A DNA stretch of 64,000 nucleotides, taken from the NCBI GenBank assembly GCA_002498605.1, contig DAHY01000005.1, positions 1 through 64,000 of the forward strand, written 5' to 3'. The first letter of the stretch is position 1. Each line of letters begins with the position of its first letter. Shown here one piece after another: positions 1 to 8,620 of the stretch. The translations under genes and the position numbers were made by a program. Below the pieces are notes generated by a model. The model had not been told where the DNA came from. It saw nothing but the letters and a program-made list of their open reading frames with translations, and did not search any database. This stretch comes from Methanomassiliicoccaceae archaeon UBA404 (GTDB taxonomy: Archaea; Thermoplasmatota; Thermoplasmata; Methanomassiliicoccales; Methanomethylophilaceae).

Positions 1-1
1 A

Positions 2-271
2 ACCGACAAATTCATTTTGTTCACGTCGAATATATTTGCTGTTTTGGGTCTCAGGTCGTTGTATTTCGCAGTCAGGGGCGCCCTGACTCATCTGAGATAT
101 CTGAAATACGGTCTCGGCGCGATTCTTACGTTCGTGGGCGTAAAGATGATAATCGGGGATCTTTACGAATTCGACGTGTTCTATTCCCTGTTATTTGTAT
201 TGGGGATGCTGTTACTGACAATTGTCGTATCCGTTGCTGTTGAAAGAAGAACGGCTAAGAATCCTGATTGA
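2..271 (+). CDS. TerC-family integral membrane protein, C-terminal part
   Basis: The window opens inside this gene; the frame is already open at base 2 and reads TDKFILFTSNIFAVLGLRSL, so the TTG at 17 is an internal codon and not the start. This phrase, followed by a segment like LKYGLGAILTFVGVKM, is typical of the C-terminal third of TerC proteins, polytopic membrane proteins linked to tellurite resistance and metal-ion (often manganese) homeostasis. Three hydrophobic segments are visible before the TGA at 269-271. The upstream two thirds lie outside the window, so no start or promoter can be given. It converges on the ATPase gene at 300. Confidence 0.75.
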   Translation, partial: TDKFILFTSNIFAVLGLRSLYFAVRGALTHLRYLKYGLGAILTFVGVKMIIGDLYEFDVFYSLLFVLGMLLLTIVVSVAVERRTAKNPD

Positions 272-299
272 CGTAAATCTGTGATACTGTGTGTTTTCC

Positions 300-1115
300 T
301 TACAGTAAGCCTTTTTCTGTTCTGTCGCGATACCTTTTCGGGAGTACGAACAGTTCTCCGTCTTTATCGAATCCCACAGATGCCGAAACGTCGTATACTT
401 CTTCGATGAGATCTGCACTTATGATATCTTTGGGCGACCCGATTGCAACAATGCGCCCCTCTTTCATGATTATGCATTGATCACAGTATCTGGCCATCAA
501 TGAGATATCGTGCTCGGCCACAAGAATGGTCATATTTGTTTTGACCATGGCATAAAGGTATTCCATAACTTCCAATTTGTACTTCATGTCCAGATGTGCG
601 GTGGGTTCATCGACAAGCATAAGTCGAGGTTCCTGAACATAAGCTTTGGCTATCAGCACCCGTTGTCTTTCACCCGAAGACAGCATATTCAATTGCCTGT
701 CCCGCAGATGGTACACGCCAAACTTTTTCATGGTTTCTTCAATAAGTACCTCATCCTCATCAGATTCCCACCACACATGTTTCAAATGAGGATACCTCCC
801 CAACATAACCGTTTCAAACACAGTCAGTCCGAAGCTGGATCTTAATTCGGCCGGTACGTTGGAAACTATTTTTGCAATTTCTCTGGGGGTTTTGTCAAGC
901 ACAGTTTCTCCGTCAATCAGTACGTCTCCCGATGATGTGTCATGCAATCGGTTAATGCATTTCATCATCGTACTCTTACCGCAACCGTTAGGTCCGATTA
1001 AACCGACCAACATACCCGGTTCCAGGGAGAATGAAACATCCTTTACTGCATGAAATTTGTTATCATAATACTTGTTCAATGACTTTAATTCCAATAACGG
1101 GACTTTATCCTTCAT
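300..1115 (-). CDS. FecE/BtuD-type ABC transporter ATPase of the DUF4430 importer operon
   Basis: Cytoplasmic ATPase expected to power import of a corrinoid, haem or siderophore-like chelate. Walker A is GPNGCGKST, the ABC signature is LSSGERQ and Walker B is LMLVDEPTAHLD, the order and spacing seen in FecE/BtuD proteins. I place the start at ATG 1115, not at the longer frame opening at 1148: GGGGGA lies about 7 nt upstream, and the gene then begins with KDKVPLLELKSLNKYYDN, the usual N-terminus. It overlaps the end of the permease-fusion gene (stop at 1105) by 11 bp, so the two are translationally coupled. It is the last gene of a four-gene minus-strand operon that starts near 6039. Length is 271 aa, normal for the family. 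Confidence 0.9.
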   Translation of the reverse strand: MKDKVPLLELKSLNKYYDNKFHAVKDVSFSLEPGMLVGLIGPNGCGKSTMMKCINRLHDTSSGDVLIDGETVLDKTPREIAKIVSNVPAELRSSFGLTVFETVMLGRYPHLKHVWWESDEDEVLIEETMKKFGVYHLRDRQLNMLSSGERQRVLIAKAYVQEPRLMLVDEPTAHLDMKYKLEVMEYLYAMVKTNMTILVAEHDISLMARYCDQCIIMKEGRIVAIGSPKDIISADLIEEVYDVSASVGFDKDGELFVLPKRYRDRTEKGLL

Positions 1116-4077
1116 ACATTCTCCCCCTTCTGATGAGTAGGTACGCAAACACGGGAACGCCTATTATTGTCGTTATTGCACCCACCGGCAATTCCTGCCC
1201 ATAATAAAGCATCCTTGAAGCCAAATCGGCAAGCATTACCAACGCACCCCCTAACGTTATGGATGCGGGCAGTACCAATCTATGATCGCTTCCTAAAATC
1301 ATACGGCAGACGTGGGGTACAACAAGTCCCACAAACCCTATAATTCCCACAAAGGCGACACAGAAGGATGTCAATACTGAGGCCATTATCAGCATTAGCC
1401 TATTGAACCATCTTACATTCAAACCCATTTGTTGCGCCTGATCCTCTCCCAATAACACAAGATTGAACTCTTTTGCCCAGATAAGCGGAATTAACGACAA
1501 CGTCAGAACCGGCACAAGTATCAACCAAACTTCATCCCAGGAAACATTAGCGAATGAGCCGAATAACCATGACAGCGCGTTACTTACCTTCTGTCCCGAC
1601 ATTGACAGCATTAGTGTCTGTATCGCAGAGAACGCAAGTCCCACAACAACACCCGCCAAAACATAGTTTATTGACGTACCGCCGGATTTTTCTGCAATAA
1701 GCATCGTTATGGCAAATGCCAAAATGCCCCCAACGATTGCGGTGAATGCCGTAAGATATATCGAATGAGGAGAAAACAATCCGAAGAACGTGAAATCGAA
1801 TGCTATTACGGCCAATGCGGCTGTACCGGCACCTGCTGAAACCCCCATGATGTAGGGGTCCACCAACGGATTCCGAATTATAGCCTGGTACATGCTTCCT
1901 GCTATCGACAACCCTATACCGACCGCCAAAGCGGCGATTGTTCTCGGAAGCCTTGATTCGTATACCATCAATTCATTGTAGGTTAGTCCCTGCCCTCCTT
2001 TGGATAAAGCGGAAGACAAAGAGGAGAACATTTCAGAAACCGATAATGTGACGGTCGGACCCACGCAAAGACATATTACAAACACAATAATCGTAATTAT
2101 AAGCCCTGCCAGCAGCATAACGTACAGTTTGTGTCTGCTTTTCGTATTGTGTTTAAGATCTTCACCCGTCAAATAATAAATGAATTTCCGCCATGCGAGT
2201 CCGAAAGGATTTTTGATTTTGAAAACAAATCTTAGAACAAGATACAATATTACCAGAATCAGTAAAATAATGAGAGCGATTTCTATTAACGTTTCCAACA
2301 AAGACTTTTCTTCATAAACCGGAGGTACATATTCGGGAAGCGTACCGCTCATCGCTACGAGTCCGGCATCGTTGCCGTAAATCATCATGCCTCCAACAAA
2401 CAAAACCGGAGACATTGAATAATTTTTAACTTTTGAATTCGAATACCATTCGGAAAGAATCTCGCCGTCCAAAGACATTTCATAAATCGGATTGGACGGG
2501 GCGTATGTCATCAGATAAACAGACTCGCCGTTTACCAAAAGAGGCGGTGATTTTATTGAGGCAATAGTGCCGTTGATTTTTTTGTAGTTCCCATTAACGT
2601 CTATCGTCCAAAGACCTTTTGTAGACGTAAAATAAGTTCCCTTGAAATCATCCGTATTCATAGAAATATGGTAGTTTCCGGTTAATCCAAATATATCCTT
2701 GTCTGCGAACAGGGATATCTTTTTCAACTTTTCTGTGGATAAATCGAAATCGTATACTCCGACGCCACCGACGACACTGCTCATTCCTCTTCCGTCACTG
2801 ACAGAAAAAATCAGAGTGTATTTAGAACCGCGATCTATCACAGAAATGGCGGAAACATTGCCGTATTCTTTTCCGTCGATGTTTCGCGTATATACTTTTT
2901 CAGATGCAACGATACCGCCGTTTTTCTTATAAAATACATACAAATGCCCGTTCAATGCACCGGAAAACACGTAATCTCCGTAGACTGTCGGAGATACATA
3001 ATAAACCGACCCTCCCATTTGACTTGACCATACCAGATTGAGGTCCAAATCAAAGCAGTACACCATTCCGTTAATGGATGCGCAGTATATTGCGCCCGAG
3101 TCATAGATTAAAGAACTTGTGCCTCCCACTTTGTATGAAAATTCTGTCAATGGACCCGCGGCGTAAGGGATAGCGTCGTCTTCATTCAAATCGACCATTG
3201 TTTTTCCATTGAACGATGTAACGTTTTCATTATTATTTCCGGGACCTTCCCTCCAAGGCATTTTGTAAATGAATCCGTCCGCGGAAGAAACATAGATGTA
3301 ATTTCCGACGATTAAAGGCGTTGTAGATTCATAACTATCAACCCCGGGATACGAAAATTTCCAAACCTCATCTCCGTTCAATTCAAGACAGTACACCACC
3401 GGATATCCGTCTTCTCCGGCTTTCTCGTCCTTTGTAGAAAATTTGACAAATATTTTATCTTCCACATAAAGTGCAGAAGAAAGCACCCCGCTTTTTCCCC
3501 CTCTGGCTAACTCCCACTCTATCGATACCTCATCATCCGAGATTACCACATCGTCCTGTGCTCCGGTTTGCTCGGCATCGCCTCGAATCATCGTCCAGGA
3601 GCTCTTGTATTCAGGGGTTTCAACAGGAACTACACTTATTGGATAATATCCTATTGCAAGATCTTCGCCCCTGTATGTTTCGGTTATATCTGAAACTGTT
3701 TCCCATTTGTCCGAAGAAACATCCCATAAGAAAATATTCCATTGGGATGTGATACTGTATCCTGTGGTTCCACTTAATATGAAGGAACCGCCTGTACTTA
3801 CGGACCCTATTGTATCTGTGGAAACACCGTCAATCTTTATGAATCCGATATCGGAATACGTATGTCCGTTTGCTTCGACTGTATTTTTAATAACCTCGCC
3901 TATGGTCGTGCCCGATTCTGCATCATACCATAACGTGTTACCATTTCCCATATCGAGCAAAACACTGCCATCCTCTTCGGCACCATATGCTTCGGAGAGA
4001 TTGAATACCGCTACGATTGGGGCGGATAACATCATAAATGCTACAAAAAATGCGATTATGGTTGATTTTATTTTAAT
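1105..4077 (-). CDS. Fusion protein: signal peptide, DUF4430-like domain, beta-propeller, FecCD permease
   Basis: Unusual permease of about 990 aa. After a signal-like segment comes a DUF4430-like module (TIGEVIKN helix, then WNIFLWD and a GEDLAIGYYP ending). Next is a long PQQ/WD40-type repeat region (repeated VYCLELNGDEVW-like and VYCFDLDLNLVW-like blades) to about residue 580, one hydrophobic segment near 580-605, and a complete FecCD/BtuC permease from about 640 (RNPLVDPYIMGVSAGAG, GFVGLVVPHVCRM). A secreted N-terminus, one membrane crossing, then a cytoplasmic FecCD N-terminus is topologically consistent. The first canonical codon (ATG 4035) lies inside the signal peptide. The in-frame ATT at 4077 gives a basic MKIKS start and sits 7 nt after GGGGG, so I choose it. 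No in-frame ATG, GTG or TTG lies between the upstream TAA and 4035. Confidence 0.8.
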   Translation of the reverse strand: MKIKSTIIAFFVAFMMLSAPIVAVFNLSEAYGAEEDGSVLLDMGNGNTLWYDAESGTTIGEVIKNTVEANGHTYSDIGFIKIDGVSTDTIGSVSTGGSFILSGTTGYSITSQWNIFLWDVSSDKWETVSDITETYRGEDLAIGYYPISVVPVETPEYKSSWTMIRGDAEQTGAQDDVVISDDEVSIEWELARGGKSGVLSSALYVEDKIFVKFSTKDEKAGEDGYPVVYCLELNGDEVWKFSYPGVDSYESTTPLIVGNYIYVSSADGFIYKMPWREGPGNNNENVTSFNGKTMVDLNEDDAIPYAAGPLTEFSYKVGGTSSLIYDSGAIYCASINGMVYCFDLDLNLVWSSQMGGSVYYVSPTVYGDYVFSGALNGHLYVFYKKNGGIVASEKVYTRNIDGKEYGNVSAISVIDRGSKYTLIFSVSDGRGMSSVVGGVGVYDFDLSTEKLKKISLFADKDIFGLTGNYHISMNTDDFKGTYFTSTKGLWTIDVNGNYKKINGTIASIKSPPLLVNGESVYLMTYAPSNPIYEMSLDGEILSEWYSNSKVKNYSMSPVLFVGGMMIYGNDAGLVAMSGTLPEYVPPVYEEKSLLETLIEIALIILLILVILYLVLRFVFKIKNPFGLAWRKFIYYLTGEDLKHNTKSRHKLYVMLLAGLIITIIVFVICLCVGPTVTLSVSEMFSSLSSALSKGGQGLTYNELMVYESRLPRTIAALAVGIGLSIAGSMYQAIIRNPLVDPYIMGVSAGAGTAALAVIAFDFTFFGLFSPHSIYLTAFTAIVGGILAFAITMLIAEKSGGTSINYVLAGVVVGLAFSAIQTLMLSMSGQKVSNALSWLFGSFANVSWDEVWLILVPVLTLSLIPLIWAKEFNLVLLGEDQAQQMGLNVRWFNRLMLIMASVLTSFCVAFVGIIGFVGLVVPHVCRMILGSDHRLVLPASITLGGALVMLADLASRMLYYGQELPVGAITTIIGVPVFAYLLIRRGRMYEG

Positions 4078-4089
4078 ATGAATGCCCCC

Positions 4090-5466
4090 TTATTCGAATC
4101 CGAGATATTCTGTGATTGTCAGAAAGTCCCTGTAATTGTCTCCGATATAATTCGGAAATATTTCATCAGGGTGTATGATTTCATGATACAGTACTAAAAC
4201 GATTATTTCCATAAGCTGTGCATATCTGGGTCCCGGTATCTGAGCCATTTCCGCCAACTCTTCGCCAAATAAGTATATTTGGTTGTTTTTATAAGCGTCC
4301 GTTTGTTTCCATTCGGCAGACAGGTTATCCAGCATCGTGCCATAGTCGGATTCTGTTGCATAATATTCGTCGGATATTATTATGGCAATTTCCGGGTTTG
4401 ATTTGGCGATTAATTCAGAATTGGACTGTATCCACCCATAGCTCGAGGAATAAACGTTTTCACTAAGCGACGTCACAATAATGTCGTCTACATACGTGGC
4501 AGAACCCGCTACCCACGGGGCTTTGCTTGGAGAAAGAGCAAATACAGTCGATTTTGAATATGTTTCATTTTCTCCAACCATATTCAAAATTTCCATTTCT
4601 GCATATTTCAGTTGATAAATTACATCCTCGGCACGTATGTCATAACCCATCACCAAACCGACGATATAGATATTGTCGATGATTGTGTCGATGCTTTCGC
4701 CGGAATACAATACCACTGCATTTACCGTAGTGGTACTTCTAATTCTTTCAGCAAGTTCGTAATGTGCGTATTGAGAACCGTCACACAGTACCAGATCCGG
4801 ATTTGATTTCATAATAAGTTCAAAACTGGGACTAAGAAAATCCCCCACCTCCACTATACTCCCATCTGCCTTTCCATTGGCGACGGAATTCGGATAATTA
4901 CTGTATTTATCCGTGCCCACAATTGTACTGGTTGCATTGAGGGCCCCCAGAATCTCCGTTATTGAAGGAGATAAAGTAACAGTTTTTTGAGCCTGTGGGT
5001 ATCCGTGTATGCACCGTCCGAATTGATCTACGCCCACGGTCGGCACTTCTTCGTCACTGCAATATGCCCAGGCCGTCACGGTGTATTCGGAAGCGTTGAT
5101 TTTCGTATCGGTCAATTTTACCCAATCCAATTCACCGTTTTTGATTACCCAGAGATTCCAGAATCTATTATCGTCGTTTGAAATTCCATTAATCTCCGTT
5201 ACTGTGTTTTCCTCAATGATTAATGTGTACACTTCTTCGATGCAAATGTTTTCAAGAATCGATATCGGATCGGATTCTACGTTGAAATCGACATCCGTCC
5301 ATTCCACATTCCTATTTCCATAATCTATCGCCATGCCGGTGGATTGATATGCGTATACGGATTGAACACTGTTTACAAGAACCAGTGTGACTCCTGATCC
5401 AAACAGTAGTAACATTACAGTCACCATTGTTTTGGTTTTCACAGGATCTGAATTCATTCGCATCAC
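4090..5466 (-). CDS. Extracytoplasmic binding protein with N-terminal DUF4430-like domain (BtuF/FecB type)
   Basis: Secreted or membrane-anchored receptor for the adjacent permease and ATPase. Residues about 13-39 form a hydrophobic signal/anchor. Residues about 42-150 resemble DUF4430, the fold of the transcobalamin C-terminal domain (FWNLWVIKNGELDW, then a YTVTAWAYCSD ending). From about 158 comes a periplasmic-binding domain of the BtuF/TroA class, opening with KTVTLSPSITEILGALNA and containing NPDLVLCDG and NPEIAIIISDEYY. The pairing of a transcobalamin-like module with a BtuF fold suggests a corrinoid ligand, but this is inference. The start is one of a GTG/ATG cluster at 5457-5466 with no strong ribosome-binding site. 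Its stop lies 13 nt from the proposed start of the next gene. Confidence 0.8.
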   Translation of the reverse strand: MMRMNSDPVKTKTMVTVMLLLFGSGVTLVLVNSVQSVYAYQSTGMAIDYGNRNVEWTDVDFNVESDPISILENICIEEVYTLIIEENTVTEINGISNDDNRFWNLWVIKNGELDWVKLTDTKINASEYTVTAWAYCSDEEVPTVGVDQFGRCIHGYPQAQKTVTLSPSITEILGALNATSTIVGTDKYSNYPNSVANGKADGSIVEVGDFLSPSFELIMKSNPDLVLCDGSQYAHYELAERIRSTTTVNAVVLYSGESIDTIIDNIYIVGLVMGYDIRAEDVIYQLKYAEMEILNMVGENETYSKSTVFALSPSKAPWVAGSATYVDDIIVTSLSENVYSSSYGWIQSNSELIAKSNPEIAIIISDEYYATESDYGTMLDNLSAEWKQTDAYKNNQIYLFGEELAEMAQIPGPRYAQLMEIIVLVLYHEIIHPDEIFPNYIGDNYRDFLTITEYLGFE

Positions 5467-5533
5467 ACTATTTTTAATAAGAGTTTGAAGGGGTTTGAAA
5501 GAGTTTAGAAAGGATTTGTTTAAGATGTTGAGA

Positions 5534-6039
5534 TTAGGCTTTAAACGGTCCGCTATTCATCCAATCATCAACACTCACGGGAGATTCTGCATTCCAATCA
5601 TCATCGTACACCGACAAGAAAAAAATTGTGGAGACAGACTGTGATATCTTATGAGCATCGCCCTCGCCGTATCCTGCAAACATGTTCCATCCGTTCATGT
5701 TTGAATCGCTGCTTCCTTCAGCAGCATCGGCGTCTGTATTCTTATAGATATAATCGTAGTAGGCCCACACCCCTATTTCGTCTATAGTGCTTAGGTATCC
5801 CTGGTCAATCACATACTCGAAATCAGCCTTATTCATAGCCTTGTCAAAGGCAACTGTTGCATCAGAGGCCGCAGCGCTATACCATCCGTTTCTTTCATCG
5901 TCTGCTTCAAAATAGAGATAAAAGAGTATTCTTCGTCATCGGAAGTGTCGCTCATTACCGCGCTGACGCCGTATCCTACACCGACGCCGACTAATAATGC
6001 AACAATTGCAACGACAATTATTTTCGCATTTGTGTCCAT
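5534..6039 (-). pseudogene. Small secreted DUF4430-like protein, broken by a frameshift
   Basis: ATG 6039 (GGTG upstream) opens a frame encoding MDTNAK, a clear hydrophobic signal segment (KIIVVAIVALLVGVGVGYG) and an acidic stretch, then loses homology. The next frame carries a good continuation, FYLYFEADDERNGWYSAAAS, running to the TAA at 5534 (about 165 aa in all). The two frames meet at a run of four A on the plus strand (5920-5923); one extra base there would restore a single protein. The restored product resembles the DUF4430-like modules of the next two genes. It may be a real pseudogene, a programmed shift or a base missing from the assembly. It is the first gene after an operator palindrome at 6055-6071. 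Confidence 0.6.
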
Positions 6040-6054
6040 TTTTTCACCGTTTAG

Positions 6055-6071
6055 TTGGATTTCACATCCAA
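6055..6071. promoter_or_regulatory. Operator palindrome a, TTGGATTTCACATCCAA
   Basis: Perfect 6-bp arms (TTGGAT and ATCCAA) around 5 bp. It lies 15 bp upstream of ATG 6039, the first gene of the DUF4430 importer operon. On the minus strand a TATA-like box (TTATATAG, centred near 6097) is about 25 bp upstream, so the palindrome covers the expected transcription start. One of eight copies in the window. Confidence 0.8.
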
Positions 6072-6413
6072 TATGTATGAATTGCAAGGAGGCTATATAA
6101 TCCATTGGTCAAATGTATTCATTACTGAATTCAAATAAAATTAAATAGTCCCTGCTGGACATATAAACTATCAAAAATACTCATCAATGTTCGAATCCGG
6201 GTCAAAATCTTATGTAGATTCACTGTTAACTGTTACACCGCAGAAATTTTAAAAGAACCCGATAAGGACATCAGATATATTATGCACATTAATTGCCGGA
6301 TTTTAGCCAACAACAAACCGACAAAAAATAATTTGTATTGATGTCCGTAACCTTACCGCGTCATAATCATTATTGTATAATCAGAATAACTCAAAGAAAT
6401 ATGATTTCAAAAA
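6072..6413. other. Intergenic region between two importer operons
   Basis: AT-rich. Holds the TATA-like box for the minus-strand operon starting at 6039 (near 6097). The rest lies downstream of the permease gene ending at 6414. I see no gene, RNA or strong hairpin in 6110-6413. Confidence 0.5.
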
Positions 6414-7475
6414 TTAAGCCCACGCACTCCTCTTCTGACGGACGAGAATGTATATGAACAAAGGACCGCCGATCATTGCACTGAGGACACCGACCGGCAA
6501 ACCGCTGGGGCCGGAAATCTTGGCGATTGTATCGACAATGATTAAAAAGGATGCTCCGAAGGCCATTGCGGCAGGAAGGAAATATTTATTTCTGGAACCC
6601 ACGAAGATGCGCGCTACGTGAGGTCCGACCAGACCGATGAATCCTATGGTGCCGGTAAAACTTACCATCGCAGCGGTCATAAGCGAAACAAGAAATATGC
6701 TGAAAATACGAATCAGATTTGCATTTACCCCTAACGTTGTGGCCGCTCTGTCTCCCAGATACATAACGTCGAACTTGGAAGACAGGGCATAAAGTATAAG
6801 ACACAACGGAACAACCGCCGTAACCATAATCGGAAGATTTTCCCATGTTACCTTGGCTAAAGTTCCGACCCTCCAATTGTAGGCATCGGCCAGTGTTTCC
6901 GCCGGTGCGGACACCATTATCACCTGTCCGATGGAACTGAAGACGAACATAAGCGCAAGTCCTGTCAGAATCATGGCCGTAGGAGTCATCTTACGGAACC
7001 TGGAAATCAGAACAATCATCGAAGCGGGAATCAGAGAAAATATGAAGGCGTTGAACACCGTGGCCCAATCGCCCGTCAGACCGGGAATTATGGAGATTCC
7101 CAGTATGATGCTGAGCACGGCTCCCAAAAATGCTCCCGACGATACTCCCATCGTATAAGGTTCGGCCAAAGGATTTCGCATATCGTTCTGCATCACAGCT
7201 CCTGCAAAGGACAGCGAAGCTCCGACTAAAATCGCACCCAGAGCTCTCGGGAGTCTGACATTCCAGACATAATAATCGCCCTTTTTGTTACTGACTGTTC
7301 CGTTTATATGATCTATAAACACCGCAAGGGCATCCGAGACAGAGATGTTATAGACGCCGAACCCCAGAGTAATAAATACGGAAGATATCGCCACTGCCGT
7401 CAAAATCAGTATTAACAAAACCTTTCGACGGTCTGTTCGGAGATAGTCCGCTTTAAAAACATCTCCGTCGGTCAG
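6414..7475 (-). CDS. FecCD/BtuC-type permease, second of two in the dockerin importer operon
   Basis: Polytopic permease with family hallmarks RLPRALGAILVGASLSFAGA, RNPLAEPYTMGVSSGA and GTIGFIGLVGPHVARI. The first canonical start, TTG 7418, would begin directly at the first membrane helix. The frame is open upstream to a CTG at 7475 which lies 7 nt after GGGGG, overlaps the stop of the preceding gene (CTGA), and adds LTDGDVFKADYLRTDRRKV, a hydrophilic tail like those of its two paralogues. I therefore favour CTG 7475 (353 aa), with TTG 7418 (334 aa) as the conservative alternative. It probably forms a heterodimer with the permease encoded just upstream. TAA stop. Confidence 0.85.
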   Translation of the reverse strand: MTDGDVFKADYLRTDRRKVLLILILTAVAISSVFITLGFGVYNISVSDALAVFIDHINGTVSNKKGDYYVWNVRLPRALGAILVGASLSFAGAVMQNDMRNPLAEPYTMGVSSGAFLGAVLSIILGISIIPGLTGDWATVFNAFIFSLIPASMIVLISRFRKMTPTAMILTGLALMFVFSSIGQVIMVSAPAETLADAYNWRVGTLAKVTWENLPIMVTAVVPLCLILYALSSKFDVMYLGDRAATTLGVNANLIRIFSIFLVSLMTAAMVSFTGTIGFIGLVGPHVARIFVGSRNKYFLPAAMAFGASFLIIVDTIAKISGPSGLPVGVLSAMIGGPLFIYILVRQKRSAWA

Positions 7476-8569
7476 TATATCGCCCCCATCGACTTACGCT
7501 GCCACACAATCAAAATAAAGAAAATCGGACTGCCGATAAGAGCCATAATCACTCCGACCGGCAAATCGGCGTAGCTGAGCGCTATGTAATCCGCCACCAG
7601 CAAAAGCAAGGCACCGACACTCATGGAAATCGGCACCACAAAACGATTGTCGGTACCCACCACTATCCTCACTATGTGCGGCGCCACGATACCGACGAAC
7701 CCTATGATTCCGGTAAATGAAATTACGGCCGCGGTCATAATCGACATAAGAATCAGACAAAGGATTCTGAAATTTTTAATATCCAGTCCCAGGCTGATTG
7801 CCGCATTGTCTCCGAGTGAGGCTACGTTTAACTTTGAAGAGAGCCAGACCACACAGGCTGATCCGAGAACCGTCACCACAAACATAATGGGCACGGAACT
7901 CCAGGTCAACCCGTCAAATGTTCCTATCTGCCAAAGATAGGCACTTTTGAGAGTGTCCGCATCAGTGGTGACCATCATAAAAGTCACCATGGAATTGAAG
8001 AAGTAAGATATCGCCGTCCCTATCAGAATCATCGTGGCAGGGGTCACGTTGATGCGTTCCGAAATAACAATCAGAATTATGGCCGGAATAAGCGCCCCGA
8101 TGAATGCGTTGGTAACAATTCCGGCTTCGCCGGCCATCGACGAAAAACTTATTCCGACGATTATCGCCGCGACCGCTCCGAAACAGGCCCCCGAAGAAAT
8201 ACCGGTACTGTACGGATCGGCTAAAGGGTTGGACAATACGGACTGCATAAGCGTTCCGCAGGCCGCCAGTGATGCTCCCGCCAATATGGCTACCGTTGCC
8301 CGGGGCAAGGCTCTGTTCCAGATATATCGGTCTGCCCACCAGAGCCTGCTCTGCGTTCCGTAGTCGTATTCGACACCGTTAATATGCCCCCAAATAATTT
8401 TATAAGCCTGACTGAGCGATATTCCATCGAATGTCGAAACCGACAGCAATCCCACAGTAAGTATTATACCCGCTACGGATATAATCAGCAACAGCATCTT
8501 TTTTGCAATCTGTCTGTGATACTCGCGAATCAACCCGTCGTTGTCTTCCGAAGGAGCAGACGTATCCAT
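7472..8569 (-). CDS. FecCD/BtuC-type permease, first of two in the dockerin importer operon
   Basis: About 365 aa. A hydrophilic N-terminal tail of roughly 30 residues precedes about ten membrane helices. Family motifs are ALPRATVAILAGASLAACG, LSNPLADPYSTGISSGA and GIIGFVGIVAPHIVRI. The start is ATG 8569, with GAGG 6 nt upstream; the frame opening at 8581 (TTG) lacks that spacing. The gene follows the binding-protein gene after a short gap holding a stable hairpin (8599-8614) and is coupled to the second permease at its TGA. Two different permeases in one operon suggest a heterodimeric channel. Substrate is unknown; haem, corrinoid or siderophore-like chelates are the usual cargo. Confidence 0.9.
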   Translation of the reverse strand: MDTSAPSEDNDGLIREYHRQIAKKMLLLIISVAGIILTVGLLSVSTFDGISLSQAYKIIWGHINGVEYDYGTQSRLWWADRYIWNRALPRATVAILAGASLAACGTLMQSVLSNPLADPYSTGISSGACFGAVAAIIVGISFSSMAGEAGIVTNAFIGALIPAIILIVISERINVTPATMILIGTAISYFFNSMVTFMMVTTDADTLKSAYLWQIGTFDGLTWSSVPIMFVVTVLGSACVVWLSSKLNVASLGDNAAISLGLDIKNFRILCLILMSIMTAAVISFTGIIGFVGIVAPHIVRIVVGTDNRFVVPISMSVGALLLLVADYIALSYADLPVGVIMALIGSPIFFILIVWQRKSMGAIY

Positions 8570-8598
8570 GACAAACCTCAAAAAATAAAATAAAAGAA

Positions 8599-8614
8599 AG
8601 AGCCCGAAGGCTCT
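8599..8614 (-). repeat. Intercistronic hairpin with UUCG tetraloop
   Basis: On the minus strand AGAGCC-TTCG-GGCTCT forms a 6-bp stem closed by C(UUCG)G, a very stable loop, 7 bp after the binding-protein stop. It lies between that gene and the first permease. It could protect the 3' end of an abundant binding-protein mRNA or partly terminate transcription. A GC hairpin sits at the same place in the other dockerin importer operon (23922). Confidence 0.6.
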
Positions 8615-8620
8615 GTTTGA

